In this document: piece after piece, positions 1 to 9,734 of the stretch
How the letters are laid out: each line of letters begins with the position of its first letter
How positions within the stretch are numbered: position 1 is the first letter of the stretch
Origin: an uncultured Lachnospiraceae bacterium
Lineage (GTDB): Bacteria > Bacillota > Clostridia > Lachnospirales > Lachnospiraceae
DNA length: 64,000 bases
Direction of reading: 5' to 3'
Assembly: GCA_946628415.1 (NCBI GenBank)
Contig: CAMOWK010000002.1
Location: 1-64,000, forward strand
Position numbers and translations under genes: made by a program
The notes under the pieces: model-generated
What the model saw: the letters and a program-made list of their open reading frames with translations, nothing else
Database searches by the model: none
What the model was told of the DNA's origin: nothing

Positions 1-53
1 AGAGCGCCTGATTTGGGATCAGGAGGTCGCAGGTTCGAATCCTGTCACCCCGA
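1..53 (+). tRNA. tRNA-Pro (anticodon TGG), 5' end cut by the window
   Basis: The anticodon arm with TGG, the T arm with GGTTCGAATCC and the acceptor 3' strand CACCCCG are present. The 5' acceptor strand and most of the D arm lie left of the window. It is followed 22 bases later by tRNA-Gly, so this is the right end of a tRNA cluster. Confidence 0.93.
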
Positions 54-75
54 CTCCGTTATATTAAACCTTTAT

Positions 76-146
76 GCGGGTGTAGTTCAATGGTAGAACA
101 CCAGCCTTCCAAGCTGGACACGTGGGTTCGATTCCCATCACCCGCT
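76..146 (+). tRNA. tRNA-Gly (anticodon TCC)
   Basis: A complete cloverleaf can be folded: acceptor GCGGGTG with CATCACCCGC at the 3' side, anticodon loop CTTCCAA giving TCC, and T arm GGGTTCGATTCCC. CCA is not encoded. It is the last tRNA of the left cluster and is followed by a hairpin with a T-run. Confidence 0.96.
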
Positions 147-162
147 TTTTACTTTTTTAAAG

Positions 163-199
163 AAAGCCTTTATACACATGTGTTTAAGGGCTTTTTTGT
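163..199 (+). terminator. Rho-independent terminator after tRNA-Gly
   Basis: AAAGCC(C)TTA-type arms flank TACACATGTG and are followed by TTTTTTGTTTTG. The hairpin sits 20 bases past the tRNA and probably ends the left tRNA transcript. Confidence 0.75.
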
Positions 200-244
200 T
201 TTGTAAAAAACAATCCATGTGTAAAGGATTATATAATCGTAAAT

Positions 245-385
245 AAAACATATGAATTTTCAACCGGAGGGATAGGGACTACTAAAACTTTGAGTGGTAC
301 AAGAGATGTCTTTATTCAGGATGAACTAAAAGAACTGATAGAAAGAAGAAGAAATGATTCAACAGGTAAGAGTTATTTAATGTGA
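245..385 (+). pseudogene. Unidentified short coding remnant
   Basis: A frame without ATG or usable start reads NKTYEFSTGGIGTTK and then, from a TTG at 290, LSGTRDVFIQDELKELIERRR up to TGA at 383-385. The C-terminal part is charged and helical. There is no ribosome binding site. It lies just before the antitoxin promoter and may be the tail of a decayed gene. I do not recognise the family. The rest of 200-397 shows nothing else. Confidence 0.25.
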
Positions 386-397
386 ATAATTAGCCTC

Positions 398-426
398 TTG
401 ACACGTAACATCAATGTCGTTACAAT
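398..426 (+). promoter_or_regulatory. Sigma-A promoter of the antitoxin gene, with possible operator
   Basis: TTGACA at 398-403 and TACAAT at 421-426 are separated by 17 bases. The spacer holds a short inverted repeat, GTAAC...GTTAC, around 405-423. RelB/DinJ antitoxins commonly repress their own promoters through such repeats, so this may be the operator. That regulatory role is inferred. Confidence 0.7.
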
Positions 427-448
427 GTAAATATACGGAGGTGGTGAA

Positions 449-754
449 ATGGAAAAGACAGGAACATTAAATTTAAGAGTTAATCCATCGCTTAAACAGG
501 ACGCGGAAAGAGTTCTTACACGTTTGGGTATACCAATGTCAACGGCAGTAGATATGTTTCTAAATCAGGTGGTTTTAAGAGGAGGTATCCCATTTCAAGT
601 ATCATTACCAAGTGCACCGGAAAGTGTCGACATTACGGAGATGAATGCGGATCAGATTCATTCAAAACTGCAAAGAGGATATGATTCATATAAAGCAGGA
701 AAAACTCATGAGGCTGTCGGTGTATTTGATGAGTTTAGGGAGAACCATTCATAA
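449..754 (+). CDS. RelB/DinJ-family antitoxin
   Basis: The product is a 101-residue ribbon-helix-helix protein. The N-terminus GTLNLRVNPSLKQDAERVL gives the DNA-contacting strand and first helix, and GIPMSTAVDMFLNQVVLRGG is the second helix typical of RelB/DinJ. The C-terminal half would wrap the cognate toxin. AGGTGGTG precedes the ATG at a good distance. A RelE-like frame follows immediately, as in a toxin-antitoxin operon, but that toxin is incomplete, so this may be an orphan antitoxin that still represses its promoter. Family assignment is by motif reading. The exact subfamily is unsure. Confidence 0.85.
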   Translation: MEKTGTLNLRVNPSLKQDAERVLTRLGIPMSTAVDMFLNQVVLRGGIPFQVSLPSAPESVDITEMNADQIHSKLQRGYDSYKAGKTHEAVGVFDEFRENHS

Positions 755-984
755 GTATTAAGAAATATACTGTAAAGATGACAGATGAAGCAATCCTGAC
801 ATTAGATGAATTCCCTGACAGGTTTGGAATCTTTCAAAGTGAACCGGAACATTCATGGGGAATGCATAAAATGGTAGTAGATAATTATCTGGTATGTTAC
901 GTAATTGACGATACCGTTGTTACGGTTACTGACGTTTTATATGGGGCATCAGATATACATAATAAACTGAATGAAAGACACTGA
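751..984 (+). pseudogene. RelE/ParE-type toxin with internal deletion
   Basis: The C-terminal half of a RelE-family toxin is clear: DEFPDRFGIFQSEPEHSWG, then DNYLVCYVIDDTVVTVTDV and YGASDIHNKL. Reading upstream in the same frame gives ISIKKYTVKMTDEA, which resembles the N-terminus of such toxins. The roughly 25-30 residues that normally join these parts (the first long helices) are absent, so TDEA runs directly into ILTLDEF. The only ATG is at 778, inside the N-terminal strand, and without a ribosome binding site. Natural translation would need a non-ATG start near 751-757 next to the antitoxin stop. I judge it a decayed, inactive toxin. Confidence 0.65.
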
Positions 985-1025
985 CTTGGCTAAAGCTAAG
1001 AAGTATTATAGTAATCCCAAGTGCA

Positions 1026-1072
1026 AATCGGGTAGGAGGTAGATAAGATAATTATCTACCTCCTACCCGATT
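1026..1072. repeat. Perfect 21-bp inverted repeat
   Basis: Arms at 1026-1046 and 1052-1072 are perfect reverse complements with a 5-base loop, GATAA. The stem would be very stable. No T-run follows, so it is not a canonical terminator. It lies between the toxin remnant and the pilus operon promoter. Confidence 0.9.
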
Positions 1073-1115
1073 GTGATAAACTTGTGTTTCTACGTGATAA
1101 ATCAGCACCATTTTG

Positions 1116-1144
1116 TTGACATAATACAATGTTAGCCCTATAAT
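1116..1144 (+). promoter_or_regulatory. Consensus sigma-A promoter of the sortase-pilus operon
   Basis: TTGACA at 1116-1121 and TATAAT at 1139-1144 are separated by 17 bases, a perfect match to consensus. It precedes the first gene of the pilus cluster by about 70 bases, and no terminator is seen until 9578. The five genes therefore probably form one transcript. Confidence 0.85.
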
Positions 1145-1216
1145 TATTGTGTATGCGTATGCCCTTTTTAAGGTTTACGTAAATAAAATGTAATCTTATA
1201 TATGATGAGGAATCTT

Positions 1217-1729
1217 GTGGATAAAAAAGAAAAACAGAAGGGTCTCAATCCTATTCAGACCCTTGTGCTTCATATCATCATTATCGTGCTTATTGTATGG
1301 CTTATGTTTGGATTCGTCCTGGGGGTGAAGTATGCTCCGAATGACGATATGTCTCCGAATATCAAGTCAGGTGATATGATAATGTATTACCGTCTTTCGA
1401 CAGATTACAAGGCTCAGGACGTTGTGGTCCTCCGAAAGAATGATACAGAATATGTATGCAGGATTGTGGCAGGTCCCGGAGATGTCGTTGAGGTAACGGA
1501 ATCAGAAGAACTTCTGATAAATGGAAATGTTGTTACAGAAAGAAATATATATACCTCAACACCTATGTATGAAGGGTATGTTAATTATCCTGTTCATCTG
1601 GGTGACAATGAATTCTTTGTGCTTGCCGATCAGAGAGACGGCGGCGAAGACAGCAGGTATTTCGGAAGTGTCAACAAATCTGATATAAAGGGCAAAAGCC
1701 TCATGATAATACGGAGGAACGGTATCTGA
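1217..1729 (+). CDS. Signal peptidase I-like protein lacking the catalytic Ser/Lys (SipA-like pilus factor)
   Basis: This is a type I signal peptidase fold: one N-terminal membrane segment (about residues 15-37), box B DMSPNIKSGD, box D YVCRIVAGPGDVVEV and box E LADQRDGGEDSRYFG. In active enzymes box B reads SMxP and box D carries Lys before Arg. Here the Ser position is Asp44 and the Lys position is Cys81, so the catalytic dyad is missing. Streptococcal SipA in pilus islands also lacks the dyad and is needed for pilus polymerisation, so the same non-proteolytic role is inferred here. I prefer the GTG at 1217 because GAGGA lies 5 bases upstream. ATG at 1202 is in frame but lacks a ribosome binding site. 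It overlaps the sortase gene by one base. Confidence 0.8.
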   Translation: MDKKEKQKGLNPIQTLVLHIIIIVLIVWLMFGFVLGVKYAPNDDMSPNIKSGDMIMYYRLSTDYKAQDVVVLRKNDTEYVCRIVAGPGDVVEVTESEELLINGNVVTERNIYTSTPMYEGYVNYPVHLGDNEFFVLADQRDGGEDSRYFGSVNKSDIKGKSLMIIRRNGI

Positions 1730-2829
1730 TGAAAGCTTCGTATGAAGTAGCTGAAAAGATTGATCGGGTATTAATGATCATTATCAGATATGTGGCTCTG
1801 GTTCTGCTTATCGTGAATGCCTATATCATTATCGATACATTTTACATTGAGAAGAAAGCCTTCTCTTCGTATGACTTAAAGAAATATAAACCTGTTGAAT
1901 CAGCAGATGAAGGATTCAGTATAAGCAGCTTTGATGACCTGATGAAGCTGAACAAAGATGCGGTCGGCTGGCTCACAGTTTATGATACCAATATTGATTA
2001 TCCGATAGTTCAGGGCAGAGATAATTTCGAATATGCAAATAAGGATGTTTTCGGAAAAGCATCACTGACCGGATCGATATATCTGGATGCCGGCGATAAG
2101 GGCTTCGAGGATTTCTATTCACTGATACATGGACATCATATGGAAAATGGAGCGATGTTCGGCGGTATAGATGAATATGTTTCGAAGGATTATCTGCATG
2201 AGCATAATGATGGTTTCCTTCAGACGCCTGAGGGAAATTACAGGCTTACGATATTTGCCTGCGTATCCGCAGATGCATATGACGATATAGTATATGACTA
2301 CACTGACAGCCCTGAGAACAGAGAAATGCTTTCGAAGTATCTTATGGAGAACTCCATTTGTACTGAGGGAGACTACATCTCAAGGAATCTGGAGAATGTC
2401 AATAAGCTTATAGTGATGTCGACCTGTGACTCGGCCGGTACATTTGATAGATTGCTTCTTCTGGCAGATGCACACCCGGGAACGGGAAGAGTGGAGAAGG
2501 AAGACGAAACGCCTCTCCTCACTGCTTTGGGGCATATATCCAATTCAGATCAGTGGGCAGTGCTCAATCTTATCTGCGCCATATCGATCATATTTCTGGT
2601 AATCGACTCAATCAGAAAGAAACATACGTTATCAGCAATAATTCAGTTGGTAATGTTAATAATATCAGCTGTATTGTTTATATTTACAGAGAATATATCA
2701 GCAGATGCAGTTCTTTTCGACGGGCTGACCCCGGTCATGCTCCTGATACTAACGGCAGCGCTTATAGTAGAGATTGTTTTTTTGAAGAAAAACGAAAAGA
2801 ATAAAAATAACTATGAAGAGAGTTTGTAA
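1729..2829 (+). CDS. Class B sortase with polytopic C-terminus
   Basis: This membrane transpeptidase would link pilin subunits or attach them to the wall. The N-terminal membrane segment is at about residues 14-36. The sortase B core carries LIHGHHMENGAMFG (catalytic His136 within it), VMSTCDSAG with nucleophile Cys233, and FDRLLLLA with Arg241. Unlike most class B sortases, the last ~90 residues hold about three more hydrophobic segments after TALGHISNSDQW. The start ATG overlaps the previous stop, and the gene overlaps the next by 17 bases, so translation is probably coupled. Its neighbours are pilin-like proteins without LPXTG motifs, which fits a class B enzyme with unusual substrates. 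Confidence 0.88.
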   Translation: MKASYEVAEKIDRVLMIIIRYVALVLLIVNAYIIIDTFYIEKKAFSSYDLKKYKPVESADEGFSISSFDDLMKLNKDAVGWLTVYDTNIDYPIVQGRDNFEYANKDVFGKASLTGSIYLDAGDKGFEDFYSLIHGHHMENGAMFGGIDEYVSKDYLHEHNDGFLQTPEGNYRLTIFACVSADAYDDIVYDYTDSPENREMLSKYLMENSICTEGDYISRNLENVNKLIVMSTCDSAGTFDRLLLLADAHPGTGRVEKEDETPLLTALGHISNSDQWAVLNLICAISIIFLVIDSIRKKHTLSAIIQLVMLIISAVLFIFTENISADAVLFDGLTPVMLLILTAALIVEIVFLKKNEKNKNNYEESL

Positions 2830-3478
2830 AAACAACTTCATATTGAGAGTATGTCTGGCCATGTGCATTCATATAGGACTCGTGGTTTCGGGTTTTGCAG
2901 CAAATGCCGCGGGTACGGAGCCTGTTACGGTCAGAATTCCATTTTCGTATGAGGACGAAAGTGGCGCATGCGAGAATGCGGAGATTCTTATTGAATATGC
3001 AAATGGAATGCCCGCACCGGATTCTGACACTAAGACTGTTTCGAGCGGAAGTAATGACTACTTTTCACTTAAGACAGATGCCGTAGGAATATATACATAC
3101 AAGGTATATCAGAAGGCGGGCAGTGATCCTGCAGTGATCTATGATGACACGGTTTATGATGTTACGGTTTATGTGACTAACACACCGAGTACAGATAAAC
3201 TTGAATGTACGGTAACAGCGGTTTCAAACGATTCGGGCGCAAAGCCTGATAAGCTGGAATTCGTGAACAAAGGAACCGGCACGACAGAAACGGATACTAC
3301 TGAGACAACGACTGATACGGAAACTACGGATTCGAAGACCGATACGAAATCAGATACTAAAACGAATAAAAAGACGGCAGATGAGGCAAAGCCTTTCACT
3401 GCTATGATCATTTGTTTTGCAGCACTTATTCTGCTGCTTGGCGTTGTGTATGTAAAACGAAGTGACAGAACAGTATAA
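2813..3478 (+). CDS. Small Spy0128/FctA-type pilin-domain surface protein
   Basis: The 221-residue precursor has a signal peptide (about 1-32, ending near AANAAG). One FctA/Spy0128-like domain follows, recognisable from VTVRIPFSYED, GIYTYKVYQKAG and the DDTVYDVTVYVTN strand. Such domains often form Lys-Asn isopeptide bonds. A Thr/Asp-rich stalk (about 150-190) leads to a membrane helix and basic tail VKRSDRTV. There is no LPXTG. The residues before the helix read KPFTAM, resembling KPYTIM in the neighbouring adhesin. The first 17 bases overlap the sortase gene. It is likely a minor pilin or the wall-proximal subunit. Confidence 0.75.
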   Translation: MKRVCKNNFILRVCLAMCIHIGLVVSGFAANAAGTEPVTVRIPFSYEDESGACENAEILIEYANGMPAPDSDTKTVSSGSNDYFSLKTDAVGIYTYKVYQKAGSDPAVIYDDTVYDVTVYVTNTPSTDKLECTVTAVSNDSGAKPDKLEFVNKGTGTTETDTTETTTDTETTDSKTDTKSDTKTNKKTADEAKPFTAMIICFAALILLLGVVYVKRSDRTV

Positions 3479-3530
3479 GAACATTTGATTATTATTAACG
3501 CAGAATTGTTATTTCAGCAGAGGACATAAA

Positions 3531-6500
3531 GTGAAGAAACAGAGAAGCATAATTGCATATCTTCTTGTGGCAGCCATGGCTATTTCGCTCATGGCTACCG
3601 GTTTTGCTATGTCTTCTTTTAGCGGCCGCAGCGACTCAGAGTCAGTTGCTATGGCAGCTACAGCAACGGATGCAACGCCTGGAGATGCTGAGGATGAAGA
3701 ACTGCTTTCAAAGGATGGAATTCCTTGCGTAGAACAGGAATTAACCTTAGAGACCGGACGAAGCGGTGAGACCATCATCCTTTCAGGTATTCTTCCTGAG
3801 GATGTAACCGGAAATGCAACGAGCGTTGACGTTTCTGATTATGATGAATTTGATGGTAAAGAAGTTGTATGTGCATATGATATAACTCTTTATTCCAATG
3901 GTCAGGAATATGAACCGGAATTCGGTCCGCTGACTGTTAAGATCATCAATCAGGAAATAGAGGATGCACAGGAAGACGGTTCAGATCTTTCTTTATATCA
4001 TATTGAGGACAGCGGAAATGTAAAGAAGACCGGAATCTCCGATGTTGAAGGGGATACTCTTACATTTGATGCGGAAAGCTTCTCAGTATATGCCATAACT
4101 AAGGTTACAGGTTCTACAAGTGGCAGTGTAGGCTGGAACAGAATCACTTCAGTTGGCGAACTGATATCAAAGGGAGAACAGGGCGTATATATCGGACAGC
4201 AGGAAGGCTATTTCTTTAAGGACAGCTCTGAAACTATTGCAGGTGAACGTACCGGAATTTCAAGAACATCGCCGGGGGGGATGGTGGCAGACAGAAGACT
4301 CCTCATAAAGACGCGGCAAAATACTATTTTAAACATGTTGATGGTGAAACTGATAAATTCTATGTTTATTGCAAAATAGAAGGTGAGGAATATTATATTG
4401 TAAATAATCCGGATGACTCTCTAACCCTATCAACCTCAAATAGCTCTAAGGCTGTATTTACGGTTAGTAGAAATAATAGTATTAAATATGTATTTACTGT
4501 TAAGGGTGAAACAAATTATTGGAATTTGGCTGGTGACCGAGGGGGTAAAACATTTGCTGCCTCTGATTCTCAAAGTAGTGTGGGATCCAGGATGCAGTTC
4601 TGGTATTATACAAATTCCTCCACTGATCCATATGGATTGGATGGTAAGAGCTATGGTCTATTGAGATACAATTCAAACGATCTTGATAATTACCACGGGG
4701 TAGCTGTATCTGCAACACCAAAAGGAAATGCTTTGGCAGGCGAAACCATAGGTGTAATGGTAAAGAAGGATGATAAAAGCGCTAAGGTATTTGTTCCTAG
4801 GGAAAGTGATATCATTAACTGGACTTTTAAATGGAAGGGTGACAATACTTATTCTATCAGTGCTGATGTTTCTGGTACGACCAAGTATCTAAATGTTACA
4901 GCTTCCGGCGTAGCGTTGGTTGATGATGAGGTATCGGTAAGGGTTGTAGTTGAACCGGGTTCAGGTGGAAGGATACTTATAAAATCCTTGGACGGAGATA
5001 AGGTTCTTACATATAATATTTCTAATGATTCTAATAAGAATAATAGATTTGAATCTGAGTATACAGTCACAGGAAACTATAATAGTCCAACATATGATGA
5101 GGTTAATGCAAATAGCCTGATTTCATTGGCAGAAGTTGCTGAACTTACAGATGAGTATGAAAATGTAAGAGCAGCTAGAAAGATAAGTATATCAGATACA
5201 AATATAACCAATGGCTCTCAGGTTATCCTTTATACACGTAAATGGAACAAAGTTGATAATAAATATGAATTCTATGCAGTTGATCATGACGGCAGTCTTG
5301 TTCGTTGCTACGAAAGTGGAGATAATCTCCTATGGATAGGAAGCGGCGAAAATACACTTCTTTGGGATTTTACAGAATATTTCTACGCAGGTACTAATAA
5401 CCCAAATTATTATTACGAGCTTTATAACCCTCATTCGCAGAAATATATAGCTCCACAAAAGAAGGATAAGCAGATTCTGTCTGACAACACAATAGGTATC
5501 AGCCTTCCGGGAAGAAAGGCCGGGGATTATTATTCTGAGATAATGGCCTGGGATGATGAATACTATACCTACGCCAGTGTTACTACGACTGATGACAATA
5601 AGATAGCATCCGGAACCAGAATTGATTATAAGGATTTCTATTTTGCTACCATGGATGACTTTGCGACAGCTACGCTTGAGACTGTCGATACTATTGATAA
5701 TAATCTTCATGGTATTACCATGAAGATGGCGAATTTTGATAATAAAACATGGCAGCAATGTGATCAGTCTGTTTTTTTGGGGAATACTACCGATGGAAAA
5801 CAAAGTAATGTACCGGGAATTCTTTCTAATAATCTTAAGGATGACGGCTATCCAGTTACTACAAAAGGCGGAAGATCATTAAAAGACCTTTTTACAGACG
5901 TGTCAGTAGCTGACAGTTACCGAGAGGTCAATCATCTCTTTATAGAGAGTATATATAACGGCAGTGGATATTATGAATATGATAGTACACAGAATTTTGC
6001 TCATCTCGAGAACAATGGGGATTTCACAGTATATGAAGCCGTTGGATCTCATGATGCTACAGGTAGTAACACTCGTAAACATGGACAGTTCTTCCCTTAT
6101 AATTATATTAACCCGGGGAAGTATTCTATCCTAAATCCTGAAAATCTATATGATACATCGGCAAATCCAAAACTATTAGACGATACTAATCCAAGGAAGC
6201 ATGAACTTCTATATAGGATTGATGATCCTGATTATCAATTTGCAATGGAGCTTAGTGCTGGATTTGTACAGACACCTGACGGAATGGATGCATGGGGTCA
6301 CCCTATTATATATGAATTTACTGGAGATGATGATTTCTGGTTATATGTTGACGGAGAATTAGTCATAGACCTTGGTGGTGTTCACAGTGCCCTTCCCGGC
6401 AGTGTTAATTTTAGTACCGGTGAGGTTTGGGTAAATAGTAAAGATGGTAAACCAACCACAACCCTATATGAAATATTTGAAAAGAATTATAGAGAAAAAA

Positions 6501-8221
6501 ATCCGGGTGCATCAGATGAAGATGTTGCTGCTTACCTGAACGGTATCTTCAAGGAGGAGGGCGGAAATTATATCTTTAAGGATTATACCCCTCACTCAAT
6601 GAGAATATTCTATATGGAACGTGGTCAGGGCGGATCGAATCTTCATATGAGATTCAATCTTACTTCTGTTAAGGAAGGAGAGGTTACTCTTAATAAGAAT
6701 CTGTCCGGAGTAAATCAGCAGGATTATAGATATACCAGCTACCCTTATCAGATATTCTATAAGAAACAGGGCGATTTGGGATATACAGCCATGAATCAGT
6801 CCGATGATAATTATAATGTTATACTGCAGAATTCGGATGGTGTGAGGGCGGAATTCCTAGATACCTATATACCTCCTAACGGAAGTAAAGTTTATAATAA
6901 TGTATTTCTCATAAATCCGGGCAAGCCGGTTACTATACGATTCCCGTATAATACTGAAAAATACTATATAGTTGAATGTGGTATAAGCTCAGAGGTTTAT
7001 GATGTAGTAAAGATAAACGGGGAACCGGTCTCAGGAACAGCGACAGAAGATTCAAACCGAAAAGATTATACGACAACTGAATCAAGGATTGTTGACCGAC
7101 CGACTGTCGTATATGACAATCACGTACAACCGCCGGGCAAAAAACCTCTGGTATTTACCAAAAAACTGTATGATTTTGATGGTAAACTATTGACGGTAGA
7201 TGATGACGAAACAACATTTACCTTCAGACTTTATCTTGGTGATGAGAAAGATGCCAATCCGACACGTGCCGATATGCACGAATATTTTGTTAAGGATCCG
7301 ACAGGTAACTATTGTAAATGGGATAAAACTACCGGTGGATTTGTTTCGATAGGTAAGAGCGTATTTGCTGATCTGACAGCGGCTGAGATCAATGACATTA
7401 CATTTGAAACATCACCAAATGGATCGATCTCCAAGATTCCTGCAAATTACCAGGTAGAGGTCAGAGACCTGCTCATTGGTTCTATATTCGAAGTAGAAGA
7501 GAGAGCGTCAGATATGCCGCTGGGATATAAGATCGATGCTACTACACCGTATGTGAGAGTTCGTGATTCTTATCAGCAGCTTGGTGATGTAAATTTTGGT
7601 CGAATCATTAGTACAAATCCGACTACCAATGCTGAGATAGAAGTCGCCAGAATGGAGATTCATAACAGGCAGGGCTGGGGCTTCACAGTAGAAAAGGTAT
7701 GGACTGATGCCGACAAGGTTGACAGCCATGGTGATATATATATAGGTGTATATGTAGGTGATCCTGCAACGCTTGTACCTGGATCACTAAGACGCATAAG
7801 TCATCCTACGACTTCAGTATATTACCATTTCGACAGCCTTTTAAACGGTTATACATTTGCAGATTATAACGTCAGAGAAGTAAAGATTGAAAATCCTGAA
7901 TGCGATACAGATGGTTATGTTACATCTTATAAATCTGTGATGCCTGTAAACGAGATTATGGTCAGTGCAAAACTGAAGGATTCACTGGTTGAAAGTGATT
8001 ACGATTATTCTGTCACTGTTGTGAAGGGGGCTGCATCCGGAGGAACCAGTCCGGGAAATGTAAGAACAGATACTATTACCAATAAGCGTATCGAACGTAT
8101 TGCTACCACAGGATATGTATCCGATAAGAAACCATATACGATTATGTTTTTAATTTCAATCATAGTATTAATCTTCTCGATTATCGGTTACAGGACTAAA
8201 AAGACTAAATCAATGAGGTAG
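3531..8221 (+). CDS. Large pilus adhesin (fibro-slime and Cna-B-like domains), split by a frameshift at a G7 tract
   Basis: Two frames make one gene. The first starts at GTG 3531 with a signal peptide (MKKQRSIIAYLLVAAMAIS) and a secreted N-terminal domain, runs through a G7 tract at 4274-4280 and stops at 4379. The second frame is open without a stop from the tract to 8221. One extra G, or a -1 ribosomal slip, restores about 1563 residues. The joined protein has a fibro-slime/PA14-like motif GDDDFWLYVDGELVIDLGG near residue 930, and Cna-B-like domains near 1200-1330 (FTKKLYDFDGKLL) and 1383-1480 (FTVEKVWTDAD). It ends with TTGYVSDKKPYTIM, a membrane helix and a basic tail. It is probably the tip adhesin. 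Phase variation, programmed slippage, true inactivation or sequencing error are all possible. Confidence 0.75.
4274..4280 (+). repeat. Homopolymeric G7 tract at the adhesin frame break
   Basis: Seven consecutive G residues lie exactly where the upstream and downstream frames meet. Eight G would give one continuous frame. Such tracts are hot spots for slipped-strand replication errors, and also for sequencing errors. Confidence 0.85.
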
Positions 8222-8253
8222 ATTATCTATAGAATTATATGAGGGATGCAAAC

Positions 8254-9534
8254 ATGAGAAATTTGAATACTCATTTCAAAAAAAGATTCGCAGTTTTAAT
8301 CGTTGCGATGATAACATTATTCGGTATGAGTTTTACTTCATTTGCGGAACCTGCAACGCTTACAGGGGGTAAGACAACTGGAGGGGCCGGCACCGCTATT
8401 ACAGATGGTGTTGCCATAAGTAAGGAAATCATATTCATTAATGATGAAACGACAAACGTCCGTGAGCCTAATATAATTTATGAATATACAGTTTCAAAGG
8501 CTTCACCTGCCACAGATACAACTATAACCCAGGGAACAGAGGTAGTGAATGTTAAGGCAGGCGTATTGGATGCAAATACCAATGCTGATCATAAGGCAAC
8601 CGTAACATTTTCTGATTCTGAAAGATCAGAGGCGACTGCATCAGGAACGGCAGATACAAAAACATTTACACTTACATTTGACCCTTCAGTGTATACTGAA
8701 GCGGGTATCTATCGTTATAAGGTTACTGAGTCTTTGGCATCAAGTAAGACAAAAGACGATGTCGGTATAGTAGCAGCAGATACTTATACAACTACCCGAT
8801 ATCTTGATGTTTATGTTGAGGAAGCAACAGGCGGTCGTCAGATATATGGTTATGTATTATATGATGGTGCTGAAACTGACAGCCTGACAAGAGATTCTGT
8901 AAAGAGTAACGGATGGGTGAATACTTCAACAGGAACAACTCCTGCCAATGTTGATGTATATACAACTCACAATGTGGTTGTAAAGAAGACTATAACAGGT
9001 GCTATGGCGAATAAAAACCATCGTTTCCCATTCGCTATTGAGATTAGTCAAACAGGCGTTGATGGAAGCACCAAGATTGATGTTTCCACAACAGGAGCGT
9101 TCCCTACGACCGGTGGACCAACTGAATTATCCAATGAATACTATATTACAGGTGACGGAACTCCTACAAAGGCAACGCTGAATGTACTTCTTAGTAATGA
9201 TACGGAAGCAGTTATATCTGGAATTCCTGGCACAGCTACAGTTGTTGTCACAGAAACAAATGATACAACTTTAAAGTATAAAGTCAGTGCAACTAAGAAG
9301 GTTGGAACTGCAGATGCGGAGGAAGCTTTAAGTCAGACAGCTGTTGACGCAGGTGGTACTGCTAAGGTTAATCTCAGCTCGGTAAATATTACTGCTAAAA
9401 CAGAAATTGCATATACAAACAATATGAATGCTCCTTCACCTACAGGAATCATACTTCACTTCTGGCCATTCATTCTTATATCATTACTTGCTATAGTACT
9501 TCTTGTAATGAGCTTCCGTAGGAAGAAAGCATAA
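8254..9534 (+). CDS. Major pilin, FctA/Spy0128-type domains, sortase-sorted
   Basis: The secreted pilin precursor is about 426 residues. The signal peptide ends near TSFAEP. It is followed by two pilin isopeptide-type domains: VAISKEIIFINDETTNV...IYRYKVTES, and VVVKKTITGAMANKNHRFPFAIEI...ATVVVTETN. The C-terminus has PSPTG directly before a membrane helix and the basic tail FRRKKA, a plausible sortase motif of the xPxTG kind. I choose ATG 8254 because GAGGGA lies 7 bases upstream. The in-frame ATG at 8239 lies before that site and has none of its own. It is the last gene of the operon before the strong terminator and probably the shaft subunit polymerised by the upstream sortase. Confidence 0.82.
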   Translation: MRNLNTHFKKRFAVLIVAMITLFGMSFTSFAEPATLTGGKTTGGAGTAITDGVAISKEIIFINDETTNVREPNIIYEYTVSKASPATDTTITQGTEVVNVKAGVLDANTNADHKATVTFSDSERSEATASGTADTKTFTLTFDPSVYTEAGIYRYKVTESLASSKTKDDVGIVAADTYTTTRYLDVYVEEATGGRQIYGYVLYDGAETDSLTRDSVKSNGWVNTSTGTTPANVDVYTTHNVVVKKTITGAMANKNHRFPFAIEISQTGVDGSTKIDVSTTGAFPTTGGPTELSNEYYITGDGTPTKATLNVLLSNDTEAVISGIPGTATVVVTETNDTTLKYKVSATKKVGTADAEEALSQTAVDAGGTAKVNLSSVNITAKTEIAYTNNMNAPSPTGIILHFWPFILISLLAIVLLVMSFRRKKA

Positions 9535-9577
9535 CTATAAAAGGACTGTAAAAGAGTATAAATACTATATAAAAGAC

Positions 9578-9607
9578 AGAGCACGGGGCTAAGCCTCGTG
9601 CTCTTTT
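9578..9607 (+). terminator. Rho-independent terminator ending the pilus operon
   Basis: AGAGCACGGGGCT and AGCCTCGTGCTCT form a near-perfect GC-rich stem followed by TTTTT. It lies 44 bases after the pilin stop codon. Confidence 0.92.
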
Positions 9608-9734
9608 TCACATAATAGGAACCTGCGTTTCCCATTTCTTCAATATCAAAATTCTCTTTAGTTTCCATAATTTCACCAAATTAAACATTTTCTGATGGAA
9701 TATTATAACAAAATCACCCAAAATGCTAATAGAT

